DNA from: Moniliella sp. 'wahieum' | Lineage: Eukaryota; Basidiomycota; Moniliellomycetes; Moniliellales; Moniliellaceae | Reading direction: 5' to 3' | Assembly: GCA_003971905.1 (NCBI GenBank) | Contig: RSEE01000029.1 | Location: 434,001 to 498,000, forward strand | Length of the DNA stretch: 64,000 nucleotides | Part shown: piece by piece, positions 22,150 through 33,439 of the stretch | Position numbering within the stretch: the stretch's first letter is position 1 | Layout of the letters: each line of letters begins with the position of its first letter | Made by a program: the position numbers and the translations under genes | Notes under the pieces: model-generated | Told to the model about the DNA's origin: nothing | The model's input: only the letters and a program-made list of their open reading frames with translations | Databases searched by the model: none

Positions 22150-23923
22150 TTAGTCTACCAGACTGCCATGGTATTGAGGTGCGTGCTTCGTAGTGGTGGT
22201 GTGGGAAGAACGTTTCTTGCCCTCCTTCGGCTTGGATGCCGCTTTGTCCTTCTGGGCCTTTGGGGCCTTTTTGGCGGTCTTGCCTTCTTCCCGTCGTCAT
22301 TTTCGTCCCAGCAGCTTTGCTGCCCTGTCCCATCTCTGACTTTGCCGCCTTTTTCATTCGTTTCCGCTCCTTTCTCCGCTCTTCACGCGTGCTCTTCGAA
22401 GCCTCGGTGCCACCCTCGGATACAAGAGGAGTATGGGTCCCGGATGAAGGGGCACTCGTGCTGCTCCTGTTACCGTTTGCCCGCGCTGTGTCCAGGCCAA
22501 ACGTGAATGCAAATGCCTCGTTCTTGCCAAACTCGGGCGCACCGGCCGGGGTACCCCCAGTCTTGCCTCGAGAAGGCGGGGCCTTGGAAACACCCCGATC
22601 TTTCCCCATCGGTCCTTGCTTCGGCGGAGGGGGTTGGTGCCGTTTGGTCCCGGTAGGTCGGTGTTTTGCTTCCCGCGACGGATCCGCCTGCTGCGCCTTG
22701 GCCCGCTTCCTTTCGGGCCCATCTTCCCTCTTCTTCGACGCCTCCTCCTTTTCCCCATAGTCCAGTCCACCCCTTCCCATTCCGGAGCGAGGCGCATCCA
22801 AGTCCATTCTGCGCCCTAGCTCGGATCCCGGCCACCGGGAAGACCGAGGTGCGTCGCCCCGTCCCCGGTCGCCCCGTGGGTACGAGTAGGGTACACGTCC
22901 TTCCACCCGTGCCCCCAGCCGGTCTTGCAGCAGCGTTCCAGGCTTCCCTTCTGCCCTCGGGGCCGTGCGCATGCGCTTGCGCCCCATGTACTCGTTCACC
23001 ACACGATCCATCTCGTGCAATGCGGCACGTTCGTCCTGGTAGATTGAAGGGGCGAGTTTCGGTGGCGGCGGCAGAAAGGAAGTAAAGGGACCGGTACGAC
23101 TGCCCACTTCGCTCCAGACCGTTCGGTCGCTCAGCGGAATCCGACGCGGTTCGGGACAATCGTCCCCCCAATGGTTGCCCCGTGCCGCGCAGTTGTAACA
23201 CCACCTCGTGGCTGGGTCCCACTCGGGTGGCGGCACCGCCCGCTCTTGTCCATCAGGAGCAAGCCCTTCCTCAGCAAACAACGCTTCTCGTTCTTCCTCC
23301 ACCTCTTCCTCATCAAAGTAGGTGTAGATGCGCCAGAGGGTGGGACAGGCGGTGGCAGTATGGTGGAGCGATTGACAACGCGAACACAAGTTCCGACGCG
23401 GTCCACGGTACGTGCAATCGCGGATCCGGTGGCCTGCCAAGCCGCACTTGTGACATACAATGCCCATGGTACAGTCGCGTGTGCTGTGCTCGTCGACCGC
23501 ACCACAGGTAAGACAGCGTTGGTGCGGACACTTTTTCATCATGTGACCTTCTTCGCCACAAGCCGCACAACGCGCCACTGGTCGTCGCTCCGTCTCGGAC
23601 GCTTGTTCGTCCGAGTCGTAGTACCGCTCCCCATCCTCTTCCGCTGGCCCTGCTTCCAACTCCTTTGTCACACGCGCATTCTCAGGAAGGAGGAGACCCT
23701 GAGGCGCGGCATCAGCATCAGCCTCCTCGCGACCGGCGTCCGATGCAGCACGCTCGGGATCGTGATGCAGAAACGAGAGGCTGGGGGGAGGGGGCAAATG
23801 CGCATCGGCCGCGAACAACTGGTCGCCCTGCGTGTCAAGAATGAATCCCTGGGACTCGTTGCTGTCGATGTGGAAGAGCACCTCGTCGCACTCGGGCGAG
23901 GAAGAGGGGGAGCGAGACGCCAT
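22150..23923 (-). CDS. Air1/Air2-like CCHC zinc-knuckle protein (TRAMP complex)
   Basis: Five consecutive zinc knuckles are present between about 23200 and 23580: CAACGEEGHMMKKC, CLTCGAVDEHSTRDC, CHKCGLAGHRIRDC, CSRCQSLHHTATAC and CYNCAARGNHWGDDC. Between knuckles 4 and 5 lies TLWRIYTY, matching the IWRxY motif that Air1/Air2 use to contact the Trf4/5 poly(A) polymerase. Five knuckles plus this motif are diagnostic of the RNA-binding subunit of the nuclear TRAMP complex, which marks RNAs for exosome decay. The N terminus is acidic; the C-terminal half is basic, Arg/Gly/Pro-rich and ends in a Lys/Ala-rich tail (KTAKKAPKAQK). That tail and its TAA stop (22150-22152) are reached only after a net frame change near 22280-22300; the uncorrected frame runs antisense through the neighbour to 21599. 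The start is the ATG at 23923. Confidence 0.82.
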
Positions 23924-24519
23924 CTGCGTACTTCCCAGGTCAGATGGGTCTAGGAACTAGCAGTAGAGCTGGTGGGTTGGTTGCCGCTATGAGGTTTCGC
24001 TATTCCAAAAAAAAAACTGTCGTGGGGCTGAGAGCGGAATTAGGATTCCGCTTTCCATCTATCTGCTAGTTGATGCGTTGATGTGATAAGCGCTCAGGCT
24101 GAGCACAGCTCAGCAGGAGCTGTCTGGAGGAAAGAAGGCGGGGAGCAGGCCCTGTGGACGAGTATATATCGCGGAGGGAAGACAAACAAGAATTGCAAAG
24201 GAGGGAAGATCCTCACAGCAGATCAAGCGCATGGAAGGGACGGAGAGGGGAGAGGGGAGAAGATGAGAGGAGGGAAGGGAAGGAGAGGAAAGGAAAGGAA
24301 AGGAAAGGAGAGGGGAGGGGAAGTCCTCACGTCCTCGCCCGGGCAGAGGGTGAGGTGAGGGAATAAGCACAGTCCATTAGCCAAGGCGTTGCCATCCACA
24401 GAGGCCGCTCACGGGTCTGCCTGGAGCGTAGCTGAGCGTCTGCTAAGCACCAGCAGCCGCTTTCCAAAATGAAGGACCGAGCCCCACGTACCACAGCATC
24501 CATAGCGAGCGTCCAGGAC
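23924..24519. other. Spacer upstream of the Air-like gene
   Basis: Contains an A9 run at about 24006, GCTGAG/CTCAGC elements and a purine-rich microsatellite (24240-24320). No gene seen. It separates the Air-like promoter from the 3' end of the PP1-targeting gene. Confidence 0.45.
24238..24318. repeat. Purine-rich AAAGG/GAGGG microsatellite
   Basis: Degenerate GGGAGA copies followed by about six copies of AAAGG. The same AAAGG unit recurs in the Erg25 intron. Confidence 0.8.
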
Positions 24520-26538
24520 CTAGACGAAAAATTGGGTAAACATGCGCGACGAAGGGGCGACCGGCATCTCCTCCATCTTGTACGCGTTCAGTTCCTCTTT
24601 GATCTGCGCCAAGACGGAGGAGTGAGACGATTGGCAGTCGTTAGTTCTCCACGGCGATCGTAAATGTGAGCAGGCCAGGTAGAATGCATTTGCGCCCGAG
24701 GGGCAAACACGATCCGTCTCCCGCCTCCGCTCATGCTCTGCGCCGGAGACATGGCAAAACAGAAGCAGACGGCATACGAGGCGGGGGACTTGTTGTGGTC
24801 CCCAGGGGCGGCGGCGGGGTGCCTGCATGTAAAGGCAACGAGGCAGAAGGTGGGGTGGAGGTAAGCGAGGGAGGAGCGGACCCTTCCGGAGTCGGGACAG
24901 AGCTGAATGCGCCCTCCCGTTTCTTGAGGATGCTGCGAGGCGTCGGGGCTCGAGCGGCGGAAAGACGACCGCGCTCAATCCCCTCGGCCCATTGGCGGAG
25001 CGAGTCTGTCTCGTGTGCGACAGAGGGAGCGGAGGAGTCGGTGCCCAAGCTATGCAGACTGGCCACCGAGACGACGGAGCCGCTTGCGGGGTGATGGCGA
25101 TGGGGGGCGTAAGCGGAGCAGGAGCAGGAGCAGCGCGGGGTGGAGTGAGCACCTCGATGTTGGGGTCCAAAAGCGGATTGTCAGACAAATCCAGTGGGGG
25201 TAGCTCAGGGGCCCAAGATTGGTCCACGTCGTAAAAAGAAGACGCATTGCGTTCATCACGCTGTTCCTCTGTCCGGCGCTCGTCCCGCGCCAGGGCAGCT
25301 GAGGGAGCTGCATCCGCCTGAAGGTCCGCCGCATGGCGCAGAAGAGCATCCGACATCTCTTTTGAGCTGCGGGTAGAGGAAGAGCGTTGGGGGCCACCTT
25401 GCAAGGCGGCTACCTGGTTAGCACTTAGTGTTGGCCCAGAGGCAGTGGGCGCGGGTATCTTCTCCTCCCAAACACGCGGGCTGTCCATCGCGGCTTGTTG
25501 CCCTCTGCGACTTGAGCCGCTGTTTCTCTCGCTCCACCATCGCTTCCCGCGGGCTGAGTTCGGGGCCATGCTCCGATCCCGAGGAGGCTTGGTGCGACTG
25601 CACCGCGCTTGTTCAGCCTCTTGCATTTGCCGCACATAAAAGGCAGCAGGCGTAAGGCCTTGCCGCGTGGCCGCGGCCGCGTCCGACTCGATGGTCATGT
25701 GGGACACAGAGACACCCGCACTGGCGGCACGCGAGGTTTCCCCCGATGGAGAAATGGTGGTTGGAAGAGGGTGGCGTTTGTTTGGAGTGCGGAAGTAGTA
25801 GTAGTAGTAGCAGGAGGAGTAGGAGTAGTAGTAGTAGCAGGAGCAAGTGGGGAAAGTGTAGGGCGAACATCCTCCTTCTTTTGTCCTTGGAGAAGATGTT
25901 GGAGATGCCCATGATGGAGTGCTTACTCGCACGGGAGATCTTGGTGCGGCTGCGCGAGACGCCGGCGCCGATGGAATGGGCGCTGCGCCGGATCATGACG
26001 CTGGCGCTCGAGACAGTAGAGGAGATGGAGAGGCGGGAGGAAAGGGAGATGTTGTCGGTGGAGGCATTGAACTTGCGGTGGAAGACGCCGCGGCGGGGCG
26101 GGGCACCTGGATCGCCAGCAGGATCGGACCCGGCGGGGGGGGGAGGCCCTGAAAACGAGGGGGGCTGGTGGTCGAGGGTGGAAAAGGAGCCGATGGTGCT
26201 GGCGGCCCGAGGGAGGGCGACGGCCCAAAGTCAGTGCGGCGGCGGGGGTGTGTTGTAGGCAGCAGAAGTGGAGAGGGGCGGGCGGGAGGCGGGCAGCGTC
26301 CGGGGTGCGAGGGCAGAGAGGCGTCGGAGGGCAGGGGCGAGGGCTTGCGGCGCACATGGGGCATGCTCCCGGCCGGCAGGGACATGGGTGTGGGCAGCGC
26401 GGAGGCAGAAGAGGGCGGGGCGGCGGGGGCGGGGGAGGAGGGGTAGACGCGCAGGGGGGCAGCAGCGACCGACATGGCGCGTGGGCGGTTGGGGACGATG
26501 GGCGGGCAAAGGGAGGCGGCGGGCAGGCGCGAGCGCAT
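24520..26538 (-). CDS. Bni4/Phactr-like protein phosphatase 1 targeting protein (frame-broken)
   Basis: The extreme C terminus holds RRIVFAPRAQM, an RVxF-type PP1 docking site, then IYDRRGELTTANRLTP, IKEELNAYKMEEMPV and a final MFTQFFV. The order RVxF, YDRR, RLTP, IKEELNxxK, then an aromatic end matches the PP1-binding C terminus of animal Phactr proteins and of fungal Bni4-type proteins, which place PP1 (Glc7) at the bud neck or cell cortex. The rest is long, disordered and Ser/Pro/Ala/Thr-rich, with a charged segment (REAMVEREKQRLKSQ), TPRSILKKREGAFSS and an N-terminal basic patch. The RLTP and IKEEL parts are in different frames because one C is missing near 24615-24622. Further breaks occur around 25050, 25450, 25560 and in the CTA repeat at 25795-25850. 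Start: ATG at 26538; stop TAG at 24520-24522. Confidence 0.7.
25793..25855. repeat. Coding TAG/GGA trinucleotide microsatellite
   Basis: About 18 triplets of AGT or AGG type within the PP1-targeting gene. Depending on the frame they encode Thr, Tyr or Leu runs on the - strand; the Thr/Pro frame fits the neighbouring residues best. Confidence 0.85.
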
Positions 26539-27205
26539 GGCGCCGGCGCCCAAATTTTGGCCGCGGGTGGGAGCGGCGGGTTAGACGAGGACTGCTGGGA
26601 TGCATTAAAGTGGCCGCCCACCGCCACACGCCCCGTGCCCGGGCGGCCCACCCCCACCGGCCTGACCCGCCCACACTGCCGCCGTGCGCCCGCATGCTGC
26701 GCCGGCCGCAACCCTACCCGCCAGGGCCCCTTCCACGTGCCGATCACTGGCCAGCACGCATCGATCTGCATCACCCATCCATGCACGTGTCCCTCCGTCC
26801 ATCCCTCCCTCCCTCCATCTACGCCCTCCTCATCGCCTGGAAACGACGCTACGCCGCCGACGCGGCTTGCCTGCATCAACAACGGTCATGGCGGGAGGCA
26901 AGCCAAGGCGGAAGCCCATCAAATAAATGATGCGCATAATCATTAATCATGGTATCGTGGGTTGGGCGGAAGATCCGCACAGGAACAGTGTGGAGGGAAA
27001 CGCCAAGCTCATCCCACGTTGACTGGCAGCTCTTCTCATTGCGTTCTCCCACAATTGGAAGGCCAGGGCTAGTGACGTTGCCGCCAAGTCAAGGCCCTTT
27101 CGCCCTCCCCATTCGTTCCCAAACCGAATATCGCGCGTGTGACGGCCGACCGGCACACCACACCTGCAAAGAGAATCTTCACCGACTATGAATTAGTTCA
27201 TTTCT

Positions 27206-27285
27206 TGGTGTGCGGGGTCACAGTCTGCGGGGTCAGTGTGCGGAGTCAGTGTGTGGAGTCAGTGTGTGGAGTCAAACATTTTCTC
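27206..27285. repeat. 13-bp tandem repeat (GTCAGTGTGTGGA)n
   Basis: Four to five copies of GTCAGTGTGNGGA, the first two degenerate (GTCACAGTCTGCGGG). Confidence 0.8.
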
Positions 27286-28855
27286 ATTAGTCTTGGTAGC
27301 ACCGTCGTCATTGCCACCAGGGGGGGAAACGGATTTCAGATGAGCACTCTCTTTCCTGCCGTACTCTTAGACTCTTCCCGCTAAATTCTCACCCCCCTGG
27401 ATCAAGCTTCTATCACGGGCGGGCCCGGCCAGGGGCTCGTTCAGGTTTGTAGGGTACAGCCCCTTAGCAGACGGAAGGACGACTTACGGTAGTTTCGGGT
27501 TTGGGCTAGTTGGTAGAGATCCGAATGGAGCTCGGAACGAGGAGAGGCCTTTTGTACGTGAAGCGGAGGCGGCTGCATGATGTGTGGCAAGGCTGCGTGC
27601 ACCCCGGCTCGGACGGGAGTACTAACGTGTCTTATTAAGCCTCCGGGCCATGAGGAAGGGTACAGAAGCAGTGGAGGACAACACTGCCATCAGAGCTGGG
27701 ACTGAACAGAGCAGTTGACAGGGTGGCTGGAAAGGAACCCGCGCGACAAGGTGGTACCGGGACTCGACGCGGCTAACGAAAGGCTCGCGCGACAGGGCGG
27801 ATGGAACGGGTTTATTAGGTGAGAAGTCGGAAGATGAGGAGGCAATTAAGTGGAGACCAGGTTGCCTGGACCGAATCAATTGGCTGGAAACGGTCAGGAG
27901 TTGGACAGGTGAGGAAAGTATCCCCATCAACCACAAGGGTACAGGCTATAGATCGAAACTGAAAAATAGATGCAATATACTAGGGGTATAAAAAGTGTAA
28001 CGGAGTTGCTGGCTTCCCAGGCGGGACCTTCCCTGCCAATCGGAGACAAGACTCACGGAGGACTGATCGCGTTTCAGATCGAATGTCCAAGGAACAAAAC
28101 ACGGGCGTGAACGTAGGAGGGTCGCGAATATAGCTTTGCTGTTCGTCGGGCAGATCCAGGCAGCGTGAGCAAAGGAGGTTGCACGTTGGAGGGCTGGATG
28201 AGGAAGCGGGGAGCTCCGATGGGCGAGGGAGGACAAGTGAGCTGATCGAAAAGGTATAGTTCTTCTAGAATGGAGCTTGCCTAATAGAAGAAGGGTGAGG
28301 GGAAAGAATTGTGAATGACTTAGGCCATCACGATTGGGTCTAAGAACAGGCTGGTTTTATAGAAGAGAAGGGAATCAAAGGAAAGACGAACAGGTCTGCA
28401 GCAAAAGGGGAAAAAGTCAAAGGGAAGAAGTCAGGATCAAGCACGAGAGGCACGAGGTGAGAGACGAGGCGAGGGTCAAGGGCCAAAAACGGACCCGATA
28501 CCAGAAACGGAAGAGTCGAAACCATATATAGTTTTGGGTTTTAGACGTGCGCGAGCGGAGAAGAGACGATTGTTGTGTGGGTGTTGTAGGCAGGCCGAGA
28601 ATCCGAATCACGATAGCGAGAGCGATAGCGAACGATAGAGAACTTGACTATAGTGATAGGAAGAGGAGCCAAGAAGAGAGGGACGATAAGGGAGTGAAAG
28701 TGGCTGTGTGCAAGGCGACTTATCGTCGCCCCGTGACAGAAAGGAAAAAGACATGTCGAAAAGGAGGGATCGGTTGCAACAGGCGCGAAGGACAAAGATA
28801 GAGTAAGTGGGGACGGGAAGACAGTCCTCACAGAGATACCGGGAACTTGTTGGCC

Positions 28856-29900
28856 TCATGTAGGCCAACCGAATTCGACTTGGGCGGGTTGGGAGAAGAA
28901 ACTCTTGTCGCGGGGATGTGCGTGACCGTTTGCCACCGTACATGGTTTCCACAACATCACATCAAACTTGGCTGGACTTCGGAGCGCGCCATACTGGGGA
29001 TGTGCATAGCAGGCGGGCCTCTTATCTTGGACCATATCAGCATCGCCACACGAGCGAGATGCAGCTCTCCTTTCTTCTGCTCTTTCCAAAGACAAAGTCT
29101 TATAGTCATAGCAGGGACGATATCTTTGGGGGTGTGGGCACTTCTGCCTCGGCTCTTTCGCGGCTTCCCGGGAATTCAACTCGCCAAACAAGGTAGGGGG
29201 TAGCAAGGTCATGACCAGTGTAAGCGTAAAAACGTACCGCCAAATCGAAAATGCGACGACGCATGGTTGACCAAGTCGGCTTCAGGAACACCGTCAACAG
29301 AACTTGGACAAACTTTTGTCACACGACCGAGATATGGGCCAGGAGTTGTCCGTCAAAAGGGAACTCTTCCAGACCTCCGGGGAACAAGCCGCTTGCGGAC
29401 GGAAAACCAAGCCTAAATCCTTATTGTTGCCGATCCTGCTCTAGGGATGCAGACAAACCCATACCGCGAAGAGTCATTTGTACCATTTCTGTCAGTGGCG
29501 AGTCAGTATAGCAAAAAGTAATCCTGGGGTGTGCGGCGAGAGCTGATGGTCCTGACCTTTTTGTGCTCCAGCAAGCGTTTGAAATGCTGGCGTGGTTTGG
29601 ACACGGTAAAGCCCCTAGCCAACGATTCCTGCTTCGCATTGCTTGACAAAAGACCACCCGAAGAGTCTGATATCGCATAGACTTTCCTCGATAAGATGCA
29701 TGTTGCCCTTGTAACGAGCGGATCGATGAAATACGGATCCAATTCTCGGGAAAAGGGCCACATCAGAGGGGGAATGCAGCAAATTCGTCCTGATTAACGG
29801 AGCTCTCTTCATCAGTGCCCATTGTGCGGGGAACAAGGTGTCAGCGTCAAGACCCAGCGCAAAACTTATTAGTTGTTCATCGTCGTCGTCTGCGGGTTCA
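28856..29900 (-). CDS. Candidate multi-exon or decayed gene, function unknown
   Basis: On the - strand, stretches with ordinary protein-like composition succeed one another: FALGLDADTLFPAQWALMK (about 29865-29805), NMHLIEESLCDIRLFGWSF (about 29700-29645), VTKVCPSSVDGVPEADLVN (about 29320-29260) followed by a GTACGT donor, and a polar segment to 28856. A DADT-like motif occurs in family-2 glycosyltransferases, but one motif is not enough for a call. Stops separate the pieces, so introns or decay are required. No start or end was fixed; coordinates are only the span of the pieces. Confidence 0.25.
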
Positions 29901-30530
29901 ATTGACCCCGCATAATCATTTCACGAACCAACACGGGAACGAGGGGGGGGAGGAGGGACTACAACATAACTCTCGGTTCGTAATACTCCTTTTTCCCTCT
30001 CCTCCGTCGGAGCGCTGCCGGAATCGCTGTTGACCCCATTGGTGCCACAGGTGGTCTTCAGGGGACGGTTCGTCACCTTCGAAAGCAGTCTCCACCACGG
30101 GCTCCGGTTCAGGGTTAGTTCATATTACGTCGTGTGTCCCTCGGGCGGCGAGCGGTGTTGTTGGTGCGAGATGCCAGGGACGTCCTGATGGTGCGGGAGG
30201 GAGGCATTGTAGAGTGGCAGTACTGGCTCAACAGAAACATGGCGGGAAAGGTGGTGGGTGGGGGCATGCAGCTCGCCTAAAAGGGATGCAGCTGTGTGGT
30301 CGCTTCCCCACCAGGGGTCGGATTCCCAAGGGTCGATCGAACTGAGATTTGCGGAGCGTGAATTGACTTTACCACCTCAAATTGAGGCCTGGGGCCGCTC
30401 TTTCAGCGATCATCCTGCATCACCCCCAAAACAGAAGCATGGGCTGGAAGAACACGCTGTGCTGCCCTGCGACGTGAGGCGGCTGAAGCCCGTGCGGGGC
30501 AGGGTCGCTCCGACGAAGCATGTTAAAGTA

Positions 30531-30558
30531 CGTTAAACGTTAAACGTTAAACGTTAAT
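30531..30558. repeat. Heptamer array (AAACGTT)n
   Basis: Four copies of TTAAACG, i.e. the palindrome AACGTT every 7 bp. Confidence 0.85.
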
Positions 30559-30705
30559 GGTCACCGCTCACTGGTAGCCGTTACCCTCAGCCTTCGGGCT
30601 CCGGCTGGGTGCTCAGCGAGCGCCCAGCCCTGCAAAATAAGATCCGCATACTGCCTGGCATGGGGAGAATAGGTAAACGGACAGACAGATCATGTTGAGC
30701 CATCC

Positions 30706-30918
30706 GGTGGCTCGTGCTTTGGCCAATGTCCCTTCAGTTCCTCTCAGGCCTGGGAGTTCTGTTGTTTTCTCTCTCCTGTTTTCCTGTTCCGCAGCTTAAC
30801 CCCTGGTGGCGACTCTGCTTGCTGTTCCTTTGTAGGTGTTGCTGGTTGGCTTAGACACCACCACACCAGAGCGATTGCATCACCCTCAAAGACCATCCAC
30901 ACTCCAGGTCTCATCAGT
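30706..30918 (+). repeat. Dispersed repeat, copy A
   Basis: Diverged but clearly alignable with 37892-38126 in the same orientation. Shared blocks include AATGTCCCTTCAGTTCCTC, TGTTTTCTCTCTC, CCGCAGC followed by AGCCCCTG/AACCCCTG and GGCGACTCT, and a CACCACCAC segment before GCATC and ACCATC. The copies differ by many substitutions and small indels. No boundary features (terminal inverted repeats or target duplications) were found. Confidence 0.75.
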
Positions 30919-33439
30919 TCAAGCCCACTTCCGGACAGAGACACTGTTCACCTAGCTGAACTCTCCTACAGCGACACCATCACCATTCCCCAAGAAACAA
31001 AATCTGCCAGCCGCATGCGATATCGCCAGAACCTTCCCTCAATGGCAAGGAAACAAGAGGGCACAATTCCTTCGCCCCAGGTGCGCCGAATCTGATCGCT
31101 CAATGCTTGGCTGATATCGGATCAAAAGAACGCCTGGTACGCTCCCTCCGCAAAACATTTGGCGATTCAATGGTTGCTCGAGGCTAACCGCGCGTGCATT
31201 GCCTGACAGGATATGTTACCTTCAAAACCATCGATCAGCCAAATCTTGGTTTAAATCGGTACTATTCGGCATGTTGTGCATCTCAAGCTGTCCTGGTGGA
31301 GTACGCATTGAAACCCCTCCAAAGGGCCACAGCAACCTCAATTTGCGCCTGGGCAAGCGAGCACAGAGCAGCGCGAAGCCTACATACTGGCCCAAGTGAT
31401 AAGCTCAACGCCGCCAGGTTGCTGTGGGTGCGGCTCCTTCAGCATACCTCCAGGAGGGGGTGAGACGGCGTAGGCCCATTACGCGGACCATTCGCCCATC
31501 CCACGCATCTGTTTTGGACGCTACCAAAGAGGATGAAGAGGCTCAATAGGAATGCCGCATCAACTGTGAAGCAGGTGTATATGAACCACCAGCGGCGAAG
31601 AAAAACTCTATCTGTTGGGTATATAGAGCACTGGAACACCCGTGGCGTTGATATTTAGTAGCTAGCATGCATGCTATAATAACAGTGGAGGAGACGATGT
31701 CTGCCTTTTGTTCGCCTTCTACCCTTTTGGTTTGTGCTTCGCAGCGGAGGCTCTCTGATCCTACGGCTGCTATCGCAGCTCGATGGCGTAGTGGTTAGAA
31801 GAGCCAGAACATGGAAATTCTTATACAAAGTCCGCAGCCGTGTAGAATACATTGCGCCTTTCACAGCTACTAAACCCAGTTATTCTGTGTGCCCCCATCG
31901 CTCTCACTGTCGTTTCAAAAGTGCCTGTGCGCCGATAGTCCTATAGGGGTTACACTTGGTTAGAGGAGCCGTGTTCGTTAAAGTCGTAAGACCACAATTG
32001 AAGGGGTCCAGGGTCTCCGAAGTTACTCTGTTCCTTGCGGCGCGTTACCACACTCGGTACGATAGTTGGTGGGAAAGACAGAGTCCTAAAGAAGAGCAAG
32101 CGCTCAGACCAGTGACTGTAATCGCGACTTGCAGAGTGCTCGACGTAAGTCGTAAATTCGTAAGCGTATAAAGGTGAAGAATGGAGAGGGAAGTCGGGGG
32201 TACAGACGTGAATTGACGTAGGTAGACGTGGGTATAGACGGGGGTTGGGCGGTGAGGATCACCGCCAGCAAGCCTCAGACTGGGCTGTTAGTATACTTAT
32301 ACCGTATCATCAGAATAGGCATCAACAGATGGAAGGGGAGTCTACAATAGTAAAAGGTAAAGGGTGGCCTGTTCTGCCTGGCAGACTGCGATCCGGTGGG
32401 CCGCAGTCGATGTGGAGTTCTATCAAGACCGACGACGCCGCGGATAGAAGCCTCATACCGCTAAGTCCAGTCCTTTCCTGGTCTCCGCGGTAAGTGGTCC
32501 GTGCTGACTCTTTAGTACTCACAAATGTCAAGGGGCTGGCGTGTGCTTCGATGAGAGTTCTACGAAATGGGGGCTCGGTTTCCGGAGAGATGACCGGAGG
32601 CGCCCCATAATCATGGCAGTGACGGGTGGGCGCTGGCTGGCGGTGGGTGCCAGCGGAGCGCGCCTATCCCCTCTGCCAGCCTCCCCAGGCCCGTGTAGTC
32701 GTGCGGGCGAACATTGTAGGCGAGACAGCGGAGCCCTACTCTCCCCAAGTCCCAGCGAAGCGAGCACTGGCCGGCGGTCACCACCAACAACGCCTCTACC
32801 CCCTCCATTTCCCTCATCCCAAGATGGCTTGACTTGGAACCCCGACGACGGAAGGAAAGAGGGGCATGTGAGCAGGAACTCCTTTGGATGGCATGCCAAC
32901 GATCGAAGGAGAGGGGGACGTGCCAAGTATCCAAAGCATTCACTCAAAGCTTCAAGTTTGATCGTCGGCGCAGGCATGCGGTGTTCCTCTGCACCCGTCT
33001 CTATCTGTTCCGTTGTTTTCCCTTGTTTCCTCTTTAGCCCATGTCTGTAAGCAATGGTTGGTGGATTCCCTCACTGTCCATCGTTGGCTCTCTCCCAATT
33101 TTCCTCGCCAACTGATCATTCCACTACAAGCAACACCTCCTCTAGTTGCCCCCCCGGTTCTCGACTTCGCCTCCATGGATCTCCGATCCCGCCTCAGTTT
33201 TTAGCCAATCAAATCGGGGGAGCGCTCTTGGGGCTACATCCAGTCCGTCCTTTTGCCCGTTAGTCACGAGACCTCTTTAGACTTATGTCATCATGTGACA
33301 CCATGTGGGGGGATGACACGACCGCCTTTGTGCCAATTGTAAACTGCACACACCGTTGCTCTGTAAGAGTGTATACTCGGGGAAGGCTGGTTCTGGCCAG
33401 TGTTACATTGGGTCGAGCCGACACCTTGTTTAGCAAATA

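Larger units (their letters stand above)
26539..30705. other. Spacer and gene-poor region, part 1
   Basis: A GC-rich promoter-like stretch to about 26900, then AT-balanced DNA. Purine-rich, low-complexity sequence occupies 28240-28800. Apart from a weak candidate gene at 28856-29900, no domain is visible. Short frames on both strands carry no recognised motif. Confidence 0.45.

Noticed and set aside
25613-25996. Poly-leucine frame on the - strand
   Set aside because: It arises from the TAG trinucleotide array; only its first part (SIMGISNIFSKDKRR) seems to belong to the PP1-targeting protein.
31776-31850. TGGCGTAGTGG A-box match
   Set aside because: No B box or cloverleaf follows; isolated A-box matches occur by chance.
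32528-33050. Frames of 150-170 residues on both strands in a GC-rich island
   Set aside because: Both strands are open because of base composition, and neither shows a motif, splice site pattern or conserved segment.
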